Assembly: GCF_003846185.1 (NCBI RefSeq)
Contig: NZ_ML123034.1
Location: 1,416,727 to 1,480,726 of the forward strand
DNA length: 64,000 nt
DNA from: Streptomyces sp. ADI96-02
GTDB taxonomy: Bacteria > Actinomycetota > Actinomycetes > Streptomycetales > Streptomycetaceae
Direction of reading: 5' to 3'
Shown here: in pieces, positions 44,133-54,779 of the stretch
Numbering within the stretch: position 1 is the stretch's first letter
Layout of the letters: each line of letters starts with the position of its first letter
Position numbers and translations under genes: made by a program
The notes under the pieces: model-generated
What the model saw: the letters and a program-made list of their open reading frames with translations, nothing else
The model's database searches: none
What the model was told of the DNA's origin: nothing

Positions 44133-45352
44133 TTCAAGAAGTCCGGGACATCCAGCTCTTCGGCCTGGGTGTCCTGGTAGGGACGGGCCGGCGGGACGTG
44201 CGGCGGGGAGACCGGCGGCAGCGTGCTCTCGTTCGACGCCGGAGCGGGAGAGGTCTCGGCCGGGGCCGGGGCCGCCTCACGCGACGGCACCGAACCGAGT
44301 CCGCCCGACTGGCGGGCGGGCTCGGCGGAGGACCTGGCCGGGGCGGTCTGCTCCTCGCGCTTGTTCGTGTTCGCCCCGAGGACGTTCTCGCGGCGGGCCG
44401 GCGGCTGTCCGCCGTCGAAGCCCGCGGCGATCACGGTGACCCGCACCTCGTCGCCCAGGGCGTCGTCGATGACGGCGCCGAAGATGATGTTGGCCTCGGG
44501 GTGCGCCGCCTCGCTCACCAGCTGGGCGGCCTCGTTGATCTCGAAGAGACCGAGGTCGCTGCCGCCGGAGATGGAGAGCAGCACGCCGCGGGCCCCGTCG
44601 ATGGACGCCTCCAGCAGCGGCGAGGAGATCGCCATCTCCGCGGCGGCCACCGCGCGGTCGTCGCCGCGGGCCGAGCCGATGCCCATGAGCGCCGATCCGG
44701 CCTCGGACATGACCGACTTGACGTCGGCGAAGTCGAGGTTGATCAGACCCGGTGTGGTGATCAGATCGGTGATGCCCTGCACGCCCGAGAGCAGGACCTG
44801 GTCGGCCGACTTGAAGGCGTCCAGGACGCTGACCTGGCGGTCCGAGATGGACAGCAGGCGGTCGTTGGGGATGACGATGAGGGTGTCGACCTCTTCGCGG
44901 AGTTCGGCGATGCCGTCCTCCGCCTGGTTCGCGCGGCGCCGGCCCTCGAAGGTGAACGGGCGGGTGACCACACCGATCGTCAGGGCGCCGAGCGAGCGCG
45001 CGATGTTGGCGACGACGGGTGCGCCGCCGGTGCCGGTGCCGCCGCCTTCCCCGGCGGTGACGAAGACCATGTCGGCCCCCTTGAGGACCTCCTCGATCTC
45101 CTCACGGTGGTCCTCTGCCGCCTTGCGACCGACGGCCGGGTTCGCCCCGGCGCCGAGGCCGCGGGTGAGTTCGCGGCCGACGTCGAGCTTGACGTCGGCG
45201 TCGCTCATCAACAGGGCTTGTGCATCCGTGTTGATCGCGATGAACTCGACGCCCTTGAGGCCGACCTCGATCATTCGGTTGATGGCATTGACACCACCGC
45301 CGCCGACACCGATGACCTTGATGACTGCGAGGTAGTTCTGCGGTGCTGCCAC
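44129..45352 (-). CDS. ftsZ: Cell-division GTPase FtsZ
   Basis: A 407-residue tubulin homologue forming the Z-ring and sporulation-septum ladders. The GTP-binding motif is [13 protein letters not shown] (near 106-118), and the T7 synergy loop with [12 protein letters not shown] is present. A flexible Pro/Ala-rich linker (about 320-395) leads to the conserved partner-binding tail LDVPDFLK. The GTG at 45352 gives the usual N-terminus [19 protein letters not shown]. The upstream leader of about 276 nt holds at least one clear promoter. It is cotranscribed with pgeF. Confidence 0.98.
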   Translation of the reverse strand: MAAPQNYLAVIKVIGVGGGGVNAINRMIEVGLKGVEFIAINTDAQALLMSDADVKLDVGRELTRGLGAGANPAVGRKAAEDHREEIEEVLKGADMVFVTAGEGGGTGTGGAPVVANIARSLGALTIGVVTRPFTFEGRRRANQAEDGIAELREEVDTLIVIPNDRLLSISDRQVSVLDAFKSADQVLLSGVQGITDLITTPGLINLDFADVKSVMSEAGSALMGIGSARGDDRAVAAAEMAISSPLLEASIDGARGVLLSISGGSDLGLFEINEAAQLVSEAAHPEANIIFGAVIDDALGDEVRVTVIAAGFDGGQPPARRENVLGANTNKREEQTAPARSSAEPARQSGGLGSVPSREAAPAPAETSPAPASNESTLPPVSPPHVPPARPYQDTQAEELDVPDFLK

Positions 45353-45447
45353 GTCGAAGGCCTCTCGCCTCGAGTTACGTGTCGTCGCTCTGCGGAGGAC
45401 CCGCGGCGACGACTGATGTCGATGGGGACGGTCCGAACGCCGACCCA

Positions 45448-45472
45448 AACCCTGACGTTCAACTTCAGGGTT
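45448..45472. promoter_or_regulatory. Inverted repeat in the ftsZ leader
   Basis: AACCCTGA and TCAGGGTT, exact complements, are separated by 9 nt (CGTTCAACT), about 100 nt upstream of the ftsZ start and downstream of the 45509-45538 promoter. It may be an operator or a 5'-UTR hairpin. Confidence 0.4.
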
Positions 45473-45508
45473 ACCAGTGTGTCTGCTTCTTGGACTCTTC
45501 CGAACAGG

Positions 45509-45538
45509 ACACTAAGTCGACAAGTGGCGCACGTTCAA
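45509..45538 (-). promoter_or_regulatory. ftsZ promoter
   Basis: On the minus strand TTGAAC (45533-45538) and TAGTGT (45509-45514), spaced by 18 nt, form a good housekeeping-type promoter about 157 nt upstream of the GTG. GACAC pentamers, the WhiA-binding core, overlap the -10 (45508-45512) and recur at 45479-45483 in the opposite orientation. In Streptomyces ftsZ has several promoters, including a sporulation-induced one. Confidence 0.6.
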
Positions 45539-45628
45539 CGAACACGCCGAACCTCCCGTTTTTCTTTTCACCCTATGTGATCACCCGTAGCGCTGACCAA
45601 CCAGGGTGCTGGCCAGCACAAATGCCCG

Positions 45629-46423
45629 TCAACTCCCCGATACCGCAGGGGCGGTGGGGGCACTGACGTCGAAGTGTCCCGCTTTGGGAGCGGCTTTCAT
45701 CAGAGCGGTGAGAACCCGCGCCTTGACGGCGCCGTCCTCCCCGCTGCCCCAGGTCACGTCGCGATCCCGGGTGAGCCGCAAGGAGATCGCGTCGTACGAG
45801 GTGACCCGTACGGCCTCGGTGTCCTTCGCGACGCCCTCCGGGAGCTCGCCCGCCACCCGGACCGCCTCCCGCACCAGCCGGTCGCTTCCGAAACGGCGCA
45901 GACTGGCCGACCGGTCGGGCGTCAGTTCCAGCAGCGGTACGCCCGCGGGCGCCCGGTCCACGGTGGCGAAGCGCACACCCTCGGCGTCCACTTCGACGAA
46001 CTTCGCGCCCTTCCGGACCAGCAGGACGGGCTTGCGTTCCGTCACCTTAAGGCTGATGCCGTGCGGCCAGTCCCGAACGACATCCACTGTGTCGATACGA
46101 GACAACTTCTGGCGCAACCGGTCCTCCATGCCGTCGGTGTCCACGGAGACCAGCGGAGCGCCCATCGGCGTCGCGGCGACCGCTTCCACCTCCGCGCGGG
46201 TCAGCACCTCGACCCCGCTGGTGCTCACGCGTTCGACCCGGAGCCAGGAGGAGCCGTAGAGCGCCCAGAGGACGAACCCGGTGAGCAGGGCCGCCGCCAC
46301 GGCGATCAGGACGAGCAGCGTACGCCGGCCCGGCCCGCGCCCCTGAGGGCCGATGTGGGGGGCGCGGGCGGGAGTGTCCGCCCGCCCCGCTGCGCCGCGC
46401 TGGGCGGTCGTCGGTCCGGCCAC
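45629..46423 (-). CDS. ftsQ: Cell-division protein FtsQ
   Basis: A 264-residue type-II membrane protein. A 35-residue Ala/Arg-rich cytoplasmic tail is followed by a single helix (about 36-58, LVLIAVAAALLTGFVLWALY), then the POTRA domain beginning LRVERVSTSGVEVLTRAEV and the beta-domain. It recruits the septal synthase complex with FtsL. The GTG at 46423 has AAGGAG 7 nt upstream, giving the canonical length. It lies between murG and the ftsZ leader. Confidence 0.95.
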   Translation of the reverse strand: MAGPTTAQRGAAGRADTPARAPHIGPQGRGPGRRTLLVLIAVAAALLTGFVLWALYGSSWLRVERVSTSGVEVLTRAEVEAVAATPMGAPLVSVDTDGMEDRLRQKLSRIDTVDVVRDWPHGISLKVTERKPVLLVRKGAKFVEVDAEGVRFATVDRAPAGVPLLELTPDRSASLRRFGSDRLVREAVRVAGELPEGVAKDTEAVRVTSYDAISLRLTRDRDVTWGSGEDGAVKARVLTALMKAAPKAGHFDVSAPTAPAVSGS

Positions 46424-46472
46424 GCTCGCTCCTTCGCCGGACCCGGGACGTCCGCCCCGGGTCCGCACCGCC

Positions 46473-47567
46473 TCACGCCTGGCGGCGTGCGGCAATCGCT
46501 TCGTACACCATGCCGACGAGCAGGTCGTCGGCGTCGCGCCGGCCGAACTCGGCGGCGGCACGGGACATCTCGTACAGCCGGTGCGGGTCCGAGAGCACCG
46601 GCAGGACGTTGCCCTGCACCCATTCCGGGGTGAGCGCCGCGTCGTCCACCAGCAGGCCGCCGCCGGCGTTGACCACCGGTTGGGCGTTGAGCCGCTGTTC
46701 CCCGTTGCCGATGGGCAGCGGCACGTAGGCGGCCGGCAGCCCGACGGCGGAGAGTTCGGCGACGGTCATCGCGCCCGCGCGGCAGAGCATCATGTCGGCC
46801 GCGGCGTACGCGAGGTCCATCCGGTCCACGTACGGTACCGGGATGTAGGGCGGCATCCCGGGCATGTTGTCGACGCGCGGCAATTCGTTCTTCGGGCCGA
46901 CCACGTGCAGGATCTGGATTCCCGAGCGCTGGAGCAGCGGCGCGACCCGCTGGACCACCTCGTTGAGGTGCCGGGCGCCCTGCGATCCGCCGGAGACGAG
47001 CAGCGTGGGCAGGTTGGGGTCGAGGCCGAAGGAAGCGCGCGCCTCCGGGCGGACCCGGGCGCGGTCCAGGGTGGCGATGGTGCGGCGCAGCGGAATGCCG
47101 ATGTAGCGGGCGCCGCGCAGCTTGCTGTCCGGAGTGGAGACGGCGACCCCGTGGGCGTAGCGCGAACCGATCTTGTTGGCCAGTCCCGGGCGGGCGTTGG
47201 CCTCGTGGACGACGATCGGCACCCCGGCGCGCTTGGCGGCCAGGTAGCCGGGCAGGGCGACGTAACCGCCGAAGCCGACCACGCAGTCCGCCTTGGTGCG
47301 CTCCAGGACCTGCTCGGCGGCCTTGATCGTGCCGCGCAGCCGGCCCGGGACGGTGATCAGTTCGGGCGTGGGCTTGCGGGGCAGCGGGACGGCGGGGATG
47401 AGCGCGAGATCGTACCCCCGCTCGGGTACGAGCCTGGTCTCCAGTCCGCGTTCCGTGCCGAGGGCCGTGATGCCCACGGTCGGGTCCTGCCTGCGCAGGG
47501 CGTCTGCGAGGGCAAGCGCGGGCTCGATGTGTCCGGCGGTCCCCCCGCCGGCGAGTACGACATGCAC
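46473..47567 (-). CDS. murG: MurG: UDP-GlcNAc transferase to lipid I
   Basis: A 364-residue GT-B glycosyltransferase that makes lipid II on the inner membrane face. [16 protein letters not shown] (about 7-22) and [12 protein letters not shown] are the lipid- and nucleotide-binding loops, and [20 protein letters not shown] is the UDP-GlcNAc site. The GTG at 47567 is 6 nt after the ftsW stop, so it is cotranscribed. Confidence 0.97.
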   Translation of the reverse strand: MHVVLAGGGTAGHIEPALALADALRRQDPTVGITALGTERGLETRLVPERGYDLALIPAVPLPRKPTPELITVPGRLRGTIKAAEQVLERTKADCVVGFGGYVALPGYLAAKRAGVPIVVHEANARPGLANKIGSRYAHGVAVSTPDSKLRGARYIGIPLRRTIATLDRARVRPEARASFGLDPNLPTLLVSGGSQGARHLNEVVQRVAPLLQRSGIQILHVVGPKNELPRVDNMPGMPPYIPVPYVDRMDLAYAAADMMLCRAGAMTVAELSAVGLPAAYVPLPIGNGEQRLNAQPVVNAGGGLLVDDAALTPEWVQGNVLPVLSDPHRLYEMSRAAAEFGRRDADDLLVGMVYEAIAARRQA

Positions 47568-47573
47568 CGAAAT

Positions 47574-49025
47574 TCACCGCTCTCCGGACGGACGCTTCTT
47601 GACGCGCCGTCTCATCGTCTTCCATCTCACCCCGGGCCTCCGCACGGCCAGGGCCGCCTTCGCGGCGGGATCCTCTCGCGCGAAGGCGATCATCAGCCCG
47701 ACCGCGAACATGGTCGGCAGCAGGGCGGACCCTCCGTAGGAGAACAGCGGGAGCGGGACCCCGGCGATCGGCAACAGGCCGAGCACCGCACCGATGTTGA
47801 TCACGGCCTGGGCCGTGATCCACGTCGTCACGCCTCCCGCGGCATACCTCACGAAGGGGTCCTCCGTGCGTCCGGCCACGCGGATACCCGCATAGCCTAG
47901 AGCCGCGAACAGGGCGAGCACGGACAGCGTCCCCGCCAGCCCCAGTTCCTCACCGGTGATCGCGAAGATGAAGTCGGTGTGTGGTTCGGGGAGTTGACCC
48001 CATTTTTCCACACTGGCCCCCAGCCCGGAACCGAACCATCCACCGGACGCCAGAGCGTAGATTCCGTGCGCGGCCTGCCAGCAGCCGCCCTCCGGATCGG
48101 GTTCGCTCACGCCCATGCAGGCGAGCCGGGACATGCGGTTGGCGCTGGTCTTGATGAGCAGGAAGGCGATGACGGCGGCGAAGCCGAGCACCCCGGCGAA
48201 GAGCCGGGTGGGGGCGCCGGCCAGCCAGAGCAGGCCGAACAGGATCGCCGTGAGGATGATCGCGGTGCCCATGTCGCCGCCGAGCATGATCAGGCCGAGC
48301 AGCACGAACGCGACCGGGACGAGCGGCACGAGCATGTGCTTCCACTGCGTCAGCAGCCGCTTGTCCTGCTTGCGGGCGAGCAGGTCGGCGCCCCACAGGA
48401 TCAGGGCGAGCTTGCCGAACTCGCTGGGCTGGAGCTGGAAGGGGCCGCCGAGGTAGAGCCAGTTCTGGTTGCCGTTGACCGACATCCCTATCCCCGGCAC
48501 CTGGACCAGGACCATCAGGAAGACGGTGACCATCAGCATCGGGTAGGCGAGGGCCCGGTGGAGCTTCACCGGCATCCGGGTGGCGATCAGCATGAGCGCG
48601 CCGCCGATGACCGCGGCGAGGAACTGCTTGCCGAAGAAGTACGTGGCGGGCTTGCTGATGTCGAGCGCCTTGATCATCGAGGCGGAATAGACCATCACCA
48701 GGCCCAGCACGGTGATCAGGAGGCTGGAGCCCAGGATCACGTAGTAGGCGGTCAGAGGCCGGTCCCAGGCCCGGCGTGCCTGCTCGTAGGCCCCCCGCAC
48801 CCGGCCGCCGCGCGGCCGGCGCGGACTTCCGCCGCCGCTGCCGCGGCCGGAGCCGCGCGGGGCGGCGGGCCGCCGGGAGCCGGTGGCCAGTCGTCCGCGC
48901 AGGGCCGTGCCGGGGGGCAGCGGTACGCCGGCGGGGACGGGTGCGGCCGGCAGGCGCGGTACCGGCGCCCGGGACGCCCGTACGCGGTCCGGTCTGCGCC
49001 GGGCTGAGCTCTCGTCGGCCGGCAT
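47574..49025 (-). CDS. ftsW: FtsW SEDS peptidoglycan glycosyltransferase
   Basis: A 483-residue SEDS-family septal glycan polymerase with about ten membrane helices that works with FtsI. An 80-residue basic, Pro/Arg/Gly-rich N-terminal tail precedes the first helix. EPHTDFIFAITGEELG and PLPLFSYGGSALL are the SEDS signatures. The ATG at 49025 is preferred because AGGGGACA lies about 9 nt upstream; a GTG at 49043 is in frame. The stop is immediately before murG. Confidence 0.96.
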   Translation of the reverse strand: MPADESSARRRPDRVRASRAPVPRLPAAPVPAGVPLPPGTALRGRLATGSRRPAAPRGSGRGSGGGSPRRPRGGRVRGAYEQARRAWDRPLTAYYVILGSSLLITVLGLVMVYSASMIKALDISKPATYFFGKQFLAAVIGGALMLIATRMPVKLHRALAYPMLMVTVFLMVLVQVPGIGMSVNGNQNWLYLGGPFQLQPSEFGKLALILWGADLLARKQDKRLLTQWKHMLVPLVPVAFVLLGLIMLGGDMGTAIILTAILFGLLWLAGAPTRLFAGVLGFAAVIAFLLIKTSANRMSRLACMGVSEPDPEGGCWQAAHGIYALASGGWFGSGLGASVEKWGQLPEPHTDFIFAITGEELGLAGTLSVLALFAALGYAGIRVAGRTEDPFVRYAAGGVTTWITAQAVINIGAVLGLLPIAGVPLPLFSYGGSALLPTMFAVGLMIAFAREDPAAKAALAVRRPGVRWKTMRRRVKKRPSGER

Positions 49026-49084
49026 GGTCGCTGTCCCCTCCACTGCTCGTGCCCGGGGGCGGTGCCGGGGCCGGGGCCCGTTCC

Positions 49085-50512
49085 TCAGGCGCTCTCGTCG
49101 GCGCGGGCGCGGACCGCGTCCGCGAACGCCTCGCCCCGCTTGTTGTAGTTGGCGAACATGTCCATGGAGGCGCAGGCCGGGGCCAGCAGCACCGTATCGC
49201 CCGGCCGGGCGAGCAGGGCGGCCTGCCGGACCGCCTCGGACATCGCCCCAGTGTCGGTCCGGTCGAGGTCGACCACCGGGACTTCGGGGGCGTGTCGCGC
49301 CAGGGCTTCACGGATCAGCGCGCGGTCGGCGCCCAGCAGCACGACGCCCCGCAGCCGCTTCGCCGCGCCGGTGACGAGTTCGTCGAAGGTGGCGCCCTTG
49401 GCGAGGCCGCCGGCGATCCAGACGATCGGCTCGTAGGCGGCGAGGGACGCCTGGGCGGCGTGCGTGTTGGTGGCCTTGGAGTCGTCGACGTAGGCGACGG
49501 AGTCGACGTCCGCCACATGTTCGATGCGGTGGGCGTCCGGCCGGAAGGCGCGCAGCCCGTCGCGGACGGCCGCCGGTTCCACGCCGAAGGCGCGGGCCAG
49601 GGCCGCCGCGGCGAGCGCGTTGGCGATGTTGTGCGGGGCGGGCGGGTCGACGTCGGAGACCTCGGCCAGTTCCTGTGCCTGCTGGTGGCGGTCGGCCACG
49701 AAGGCCCGGTCGACGAGGATGCCGTCGACCACGCCGAGCTGCGAGGGGCCTGGGGTGCCGAGGGTGAAGCCGATGGCCCGGCAGCCCTCCTCGACGTCGG
49801 CCTCGCGGACCAGGTCCTCGGTGGCCGGGTCGGCCGCGTTGTAGACGCAGGCGACCGTGTTGCCCTCGTAGACCCGGCCCTTGTCGGCCGCGTACGCCTC
49901 CATCGAGCCGTGCCAGTCGAGGTGGTCCGGGGCCAGGTTGAGGACCGCGGCGGAGTGGGCGCGCAGGGACGGCGCCCAGTGCAGCTGGTAGCTGGAGAGC
50001 TCGACGGCGAGGACGTCGTACTCCTCCTCGCCGAGCACCGCGTCCAGCAGCGATACGCCGATGTTGCCGACGGCGGCGGTGCGCAGGCCGGCCGCTTCGA
50101 GGATCGAGGCCAGCATCCGTACGGTCGTGGTCTTGCCGTTGGTACCGGTGACCGCGAGCCAGGGTGCGGGCTCGCGGCCGGTGGTCCCGCGCAGCCGCCA
50201 GGCGAGTTCGACGTCGCCCCAGACCGGGACGCCCGCCTCGGCGGCAGCCAGGAAGAGCGGTTTATCCGGCTGCCAGCCGGGGGCGGTGACGACGAGTTCC
50301 GTGGACGCGGGCAGGGTGGCGCCGTCACCGAGACGCACCGTGATGCCGTGCGCCTCCAGTTCGGCCGCCTGCGCGCGGGCGCGTTCGTCGTCGCCGTCGT
50401 TGACGACGGTGACGAGCGCGCCGCGCTCGTGCAGGGCGCGGGCCGCGGGGATTCCGCTGACGCCGAGCCCGGCGACGGTGACGTGCTTGCCCTGCCAGTC
50501 CACGGTGCTCAC
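49085..50512 (-). CDS. murD: MurD: D-glutamate ligase
   Basis: A 475-residue ATP-dependent ligase adding D-Glu to UDP-MurNAc-L-Ala. The N-terminal Rossmann segment is [12 protein letters not shown], the central P-loop is [12 protein letters not shown] (near 126), and [16 protein letters not shown] and [12 protein letters not shown] are Mur-ligase signatures. The GTG at 50512 overlaps the mraY TGA (GTGA). It is followed by ftsW. Confidence 0.97.
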   Translation of the reverse strand: MSTVDWQGKHVTVAGLGVSGIPAARALHERGALVTVVNDGDDERARAQAAELEAHGITVRLGDGATLPASTELVVTAPGWQPDKPLFLAAAEAGVPVWGDVELAWRLRGTTGREPAPWLAVTGTNGKTTTVRMLASILEAAGLRTAAVGNIGVSLLDAVLGEEEYDVLAVELSSYQLHWAPSLRAHSAAVLNLAPDHLDWHGSMEAYAADKGRVYEGNTVACVYNAADPATEDLVREADVEEGCRAIGFTLGTPGPSQLGVVDGILVDRAFVADRHQQAQELAEVSDVDPPAPHNIANALAAAALARAFGVEPAAVRDGLRAFRPDAHRIEHVADVDSVAYVDDSKATNTHAAQASLAAYEPIVWIAGGLAKGATFDELVTGAAKRLRGVVLLGADRALIREALARHAPEVPVVDLDRTDTGAMSEAVRQAALLARPGDTVLLAPACASMDMFANYNKRGEAFADAVRARADESA

Positions 50513-51579
50513 TTCTTGGCTGCCCATCCCGCGTAGAAGAGGCCGAGTCCGACGATCACGCACATGCCCTGGATGATCCAGAAGCGGACCACGACAAGGA
50601 CTTCGGACCACCCCTTCAGTTCGAAGTGGTGCTGGAGGGGCGCCATCCGGAAGACCCGCTTTCCGGTCAGCTTGAAGGAGCCGACCTGGATGACCACGGA
50701 CATGGTGATCATCACGAAGAGGCCGCCGAGGATGGCCAGCAGGAACTCGGTGCGGGAGCAGATCGCGAGACCCGCGAGCGCGCCGCCGAGGGCCAGTGAA
50801 CCGGTGTCGCCCATGAAGATCTTGGCGGGCGAGGTGTTCCACCACAGGAAGCCGAAGCAGGCGCCCATGAGGGCGGAGGCGACCACGGCCAGGTCGAGCG
50901 GGTCGCGGACCTCGAAGCAGGCGCTGGGTTTGGTCAGGGTGTCCGCGTTGGCGCAGGACTCCTGGAACTGCCAGAGGCCGATGAAGGTGTAGGCGCCGAA
51001 GACCATCACCGAGGCCCCGGTGGCCAGACCGTCCAGACCGTCGGTGAGGTTCACGCCGTTGGACATGGCCAGGATCATGAACAGCGCCCAGACGCAGAAC
51101 AGCACCGGCCCGATCGACCAGCCGAAGTCCTCGACGAACGAGAGCCGGGTGGAGGCCGGGGTAGCGCCCGCGGAGTTGGGGAACTGGAGCGAGAGCACCG
51201 CGAAGGCGATGCCGACGATCAGCTGGCCGGCCATCTTCGCCTTGGCCCGCAGGCCCAGCGAACGCTGCTTGACGATCTTGATGTAGTCGTCGAGGAAGCC
51301 GACGAGCCCCATTCCGGCCATCAGGAACAGCACGAGGACGCCGGAGAAGCGCATGTCCTCGTCGGTGATCACCTTCGTCAGGACGTACGCGATGATCGTC
51401 GCCAGGATGAAGGCGATGCCGCCCATCGTGGGCGTGCCCTTCTTGCTGCCGTGCGTGCGCGGGCCGTCGTCCCGGATGAACTGCCCGTATCCCTTGCGGG
51501 CCAGCAGTTTGATCAGCAGCGGGGTTCCGACCAGGGTCAGAAGGAGCCCGATGGCCCCCGCGAAGAGGATCTGCCTCAT
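50509..51579 (-). CDS. mraY: MraY: phospho-MurNAc-pentapeptide translocase
   Basis: A 356-residue polytopic membrane enzyme with about ten helices that transfers phospho-MurNAc-pentapeptide to undecaprenyl phosphate, giving lipid I. Catalytic Asp residues are in FLDDYIKI and [12 protein letters not shown], and [11 protein letters not shown] and the cytoplasmic [12 protein letters not shown] (His loop) are present. The ATG at 51579 overlaps the murF TGA (ATGA). Confidence 0.98.
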   Translation of the reverse strand: MRQILFAGAIGLLLTLVGTPLLIKLLARKGYGQFIRDDGPRTHGSKKGTPTMGGIAFILATIIAYVLTKVITDEDMRFSGVLVLFLMAGMGLVGFLDDYIKIVKQRSLGLRAKAKMAGQLIVGIAFAVLSLQFPNSAGATPASTRLSFVEDFGWSIGPVLFCVWALFMILAMSNGVNLTDGLDGLATGASVMVFGAYTFIGLWQFQESCANADTLTKPSACFEVRDPLDLAVVASALMGACFGFLWWNTSPAKIFMGDTGSLALGGALAGLAICSRTEFLLAILGGLFVMITMSVVIQVGSFKLTGKRVFRMAPLQHHFELKGWSEVLVVVRFWIIQGMCVIVGLGLFYAGWAAKK

Positions 51580-52997
51580 CGGCCGGTGACCTCGCCCTCG
51601 GTCGAGTACTCCAGCAGTGCCAGAGCGACCTTCTCCAGGCCGACCGACCGGGACGCCTTCACCAGCACGACGTCTCCCGGGCGCAGTTCACTGCGCAACA
51701 GGTCGACGGCCGCCTGTGCGTCGGACACGTGCACCGACTCCTCACCCCACGAACCCTCGTTATATGCGCCCAGTTGCAGCCAGGAGGCTTCTCTGCCCCC
51801 GACCGCGACGAGCTTGCTGACGTTGAGCCGGACGGCGAGCCGTCCGACCGCGTCGTGCTCGGCGAGCGACGCGTCACCGAGCTCGGCCATCTGACCGAGC
51901 ACCGCCCAGGTGCGCCCCCCCTCGGCCCGTCGGGCCTCGCCCATGGCGGCCAGCGCACGGAGTGCGGCTCTCATGGATTCGGGGTTCGCGTTGTAGGCGT
52001 CGTTGACGACGGTCACACCGTCCGGACGCTCGGTGACCTCCATGCGCCAGCGGGAGAGGGTGCCCGCCTCCGAGAGCGCCTCGGCGATCTCGGTCACGGA
52101 CATGCCCAACTCATGGGCGACGGCGGCCGCGGCGAGCGCGTTCGACACGTGGTGCTCACCGTACAGGCGCAAGGTCACGTCGCTGCACCCGGTGGGTGTG
52201 TGGAGCTCGAACGCGGGCCGTCCGTCGGGGGTGAGCCTGACCTTCTCGCCCCGTACGTCCGCTTCCGGGGCCTCTCCGAAGAGCAGGACGCGGGCCTTGG
52301 TTCGCGCGGACATGCCGCGGACGAGGGGGTCGTCGGCGTTCAGGACGGCGCAGCCGTCCTCGGGCAGGCTCTCGACGAGTTCGCCCTTGGCCTGGGCGAT
52401 GGCCTCGCGGCTGCCGAACTCGCCGAGGTGGGCGGTGCCGACGTTGAGCACCAGGCCGATGCGGGGCGGGGTGAGGCCGGTGAGGTAGCGGATGTGGCCG
52501 ATGCCGCGCGCGCCCATCTCCAGGACCAGGTGCTCGGTCTCGGCGGTGGCGCGCAGCGCGGTGAGCGGCAGGCCGATCTCGTTGTTGAGGGAGCCGGGCG
52601 TGAAGACCGTGGGGGCCCGGCGCTCCAGCAGCTGGGCGATGAGGTCCTTGGTGGACGTCTTGCCCGCGGAACCGGTCAGCGCCACGACCGCGGTGCCGAG
52701 GCGTTCGACGACGGCGCGGGCGAGCGCTCCGAGGGCCGCGAGGACGTCGTCGACGACGATCGCGGGGACGCCGACGGGGCGGGCGGCGAGCACGGCCGCC
52801 GCGCCCGCCTCGACGGCCCCGGGGGCGAAGTCGTGGCCGTCGGCCCGCTCGCCCGCGAAGGCGACGAAGAGGCTGCCCTGCTCCACGGCCCGGGAGTCGT
52901 GGACGACGGGGCCGTGGACGGTGACCGACGGATCCGGTATGTCGTGCGGTTGCCCGCCGACGATTTCGGCGATCTCGGCGAGGGAAAGGGTGATCAC
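51576..52997 (-). CDS. murF: MurF: D-Ala-D-Ala-adding enzyme
   Basis: A 473-residue ligase that adds D-Ala-D-Ala to the UDP-MurNAc-tripeptide. The P-loop is [14 protein letters not shown] (about 110-123), with [12 protein letters not shown] and [12 protein letters not shown] later. The GTG at 52997 ([15 protein letters not shown]) fits the family start; earlier in-frame GTGs at 53012 and 53033 are less likely. It lies 4 nt after the murE stop and overlaps mraY. Confidence 0.96.
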   Translation of the reverse strand: MITLSLAEIAEIVGGQPHDIPDPSVTVHGPVVHDSRAVEQGSLFVAFAGERADGHDFAPGAVEAGAAAVLAARPVGVPAIVVDDVLAALGALARAVVERLGTAVVALTGSAGKTSTKDLIAQLLERRAPTVFTPGSLNNEIGLPLTALRATAETEHLVLEMGARGIGHIRYLTGLTPPRIGLVLNVGTAHLGEFGSREAIAQAKGELVESLPEDGCAVLNADDPLVRGMSARTKARVLLFGEAPEADVRGEKVRLTPDGRPAFELHTPTGCSDVTLRLYGEHHVSNALAAAAVAHELGMSVTEIAEALSEAGTLSRWRMEVTERPDGVTVVNDAYNANPESMRAALRALAAMGEARRAEGGRTWAVLGQMAELGDASLAEHDAVGRLAVRLNVSKLVAVGGREASWLQLGAYNEGSWGEESVHVSDAQAAVDLLRSELRPGDVVLVKASRSVGLEKVALALLEYSTEGEVTGR

Positions 52998-53001
52998 TTG
53001 G

Positions 53002-54744
53002 TCATCCCTGACTGTTGTTCTCGGGAGCGGCACGGTCCACGGCGCCCGCGGGGGCGTCGTCGTCGGCGCCGGTGCGCCCCAGGGACCGCTCGATGGCTGC
53101 GTGCAGGACCTTGCGGTCGTCGAAGGGCCGTACGACCCCGTGGATGTCCTGGCCCTGCTCGTGCCCCTTGCCCGCGACGAGGACGGTGTCGCCCGGTTCG
53201 GCGCGGGCGACGGCGGCGGCGATGGCGGCTGCGCGGTCGGCGTCCACCAGCACGTCGCCGCGCTCGTGGACGGGCACTTCGGCGGCGCCGGCGAGCATCG
53301 CGGCGAGGATCGCGAGGGGGTCCTCGGAGCGGGGGTTGTCGGAGGTCAGTACGGCGGTGTCGGCGAGGCGGGCCGCCGCGGCGCCCATCGGGCCGCGCTT
53401 GGTGGTGTCGCGGTCGCCGCCGCAGCCGAGCACGATGTGCACCCTGCCCTCGGTGACCTTCTGCAGGGAGCGCAGCACGGACTCGACGGCGTCGGTCTTG
53501 TGCGCGTAGTCGACGACGGCGAGGTAGGGCTGGCCGGCGTCCACCCGCTCCAGGCGGCCCGGGACGCCGGGGACGGCCGCGACGCCGTCCGCGGCGGTCT
53601 GCGGGTCGACGCCCGCGACGGCCAGCGTGACGATCGCGGCGAGGGTGTTGGCGACGTTGAACGGTCCGGGCAGCGGGGAGCGCGCGGCCACCCGCTCGCC
53701 GTTCGGTCCGACGGCGGTGAAGGCGCTGTCCTGCGGTCCGACCAGGACGTCCTCGGCGTGCCAGTCGGCGTCCGGGTGGCCCTCGGCGGAGAAGGTGGTG
53801 ACCGGGACCCCGGACTCCGTGACGAGCCTGCGGCCGTACTCGTCGTCGAAGTTGACGACGCCCCGGTGGCTGCGCCCGGGGGTGAAGAGCTGGGCCTTGG
53901 CCTGGAAGTAGTCCTCCATGCCGGAGTGGAACTCCATGTGCTCCGGGCTGAGGTTGTTGAAGACCGCCACGTCGAAGACGCAGCCGTCGACCCGGCCGAG
54001 CACCAGGGCGTGGCTGGAGACCTCCATCGCGACCGCCTCGACGCCGCGTTCGCGCATGACGGCGAACAGGGCCTGGAGGTCGGTGGCTTCGGGGGTGGTG
54101 CGCTCGGACTTGATCCGCTCGTCGCCGATCCGCATCTCCACGGTGCCGATGAGCCCGGTGGAGCGTCCGGCGGCCCGCAGGCCGCCCTCGACCAGGTAGG
54201 CGGTGGTGGTCTTGCCGGAGGTTCCGGTGATGCCGATCTGGAGGAGGCCGATGCCGGGCCGCCCGTAGATGTCGGCGGCCATCTCGCCCATGACGGCGCG
54301 TGGGTTCCCGGCGACCAGGACCGGCAGGCCGGTGGCGGCGGCGGCGCGCTCGGCGCCGGCCGGGTCGGTGAGGACGGCGGCGGCGCCGAGGCCCGCGGCC
54401 TGGGCGGCGAAGTCGGCGCCGTGCAGGCGGGCGCCGGGCAGGGCCGCGTACACGTCGCCGGGGCGGACCGCTCGCGAGTCGTGCGTGATGCCGGTGACCT
54501 CACCGGGCCCGGGCGACTCGACGCCGAGCCGTTCGGCCAGCTCGCCGAGCGGGGTGGGCCGGAGCCGGTCCGGTCGGGGCGCTCCCGGGTAGGTCACAGG
54601 CGCGTCCTTCTGGGTGGTTTGGGACTGATCAGCGTGGGGCACGGCGGTGAGCGTACCGGGCTGGGGCGGGCTCTCGCGAAGCGAGGGACCCGCGCCCCGG
54701 TGGTTCTCGTTCCGGTTCCCGGGATCGGGGGTGATGGTTGTCAC
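53002..54744 (-). CDS. murE: MurE: meso/LL-diaminopimelate-adding ligase
   Basis: A ligase adding the diamino acid to UDP-MurNAc-dipeptide. ITHDSRAVRPGDVYAALPG is the N-domain, GITGTSGKTTTAYLVEGG the P-loop, and SDNPRSEDP the amino-acid-recognition motif typical of diaminopimelate enzymes. Two starts look usable. The GTG at 54744 (580 residues, AAGGA 6 nt upstream) adds a 49-residue non-conserved extension. The GTG at 54597 (531 residues, AAGGA 7 nt upstream) begins close to the conserved domain. The first is listed; both may be used. It lies between ftsI and murF. Confidence 0.94.
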   Translation of the reverse strand: MTTITPDPGNRNENHRGAGPSLRESPPQPGTLTAVPHADQSQTTQKDAPVTYPGAPRPDRLRPTPLGELAERLGVESPGPGEVTGITHDSRAVRPGDVYAALPGARLHGADFAAQAAGLGAAAVLTDPAGAERAAAATGLPVLVAGNPRAVMGEMAADIYGRPGIGLLQIGITGTSGKTTTAYLVEGGLRAAGRSTGLIGTVEMRIGDERIKSERTTPEATDLQALFAVMRERGVEAVAMEVSSHALVLGRVDGCVFDVAVFNNLSPEHMEFHSGMEDYFQAKAQLFTPGRSHRGVVNFDDEYGRRLVTESGVPVTTFSAEGHPDADWHAEDVLVGPQDSAFTAVGPNGERVAARSPLPGPFNVANTLAAIVTLAVAGVDPQTAADGVAAVPGVPGRLERVDAGQPYLAVVDYAHKTDAVESVLRSLQKVTEGRVHIVLGCGGDRDTTKRGPMGAAAARLADTAVLTSDNPRSEDPLAILAAMLAGAAEVPVHERGDVLVDADRAAAIAAAVARAEPGDTVLVAGKGHEQGQDIHGVVRPFDDRKVLHAAIERSLGRTGADDDAPAGAVDRAAPENNSQG

Positions 54745-54779
54745 TGAGGTTCCTTGAGGGGTGCTCGCGCTTCCCCGCG

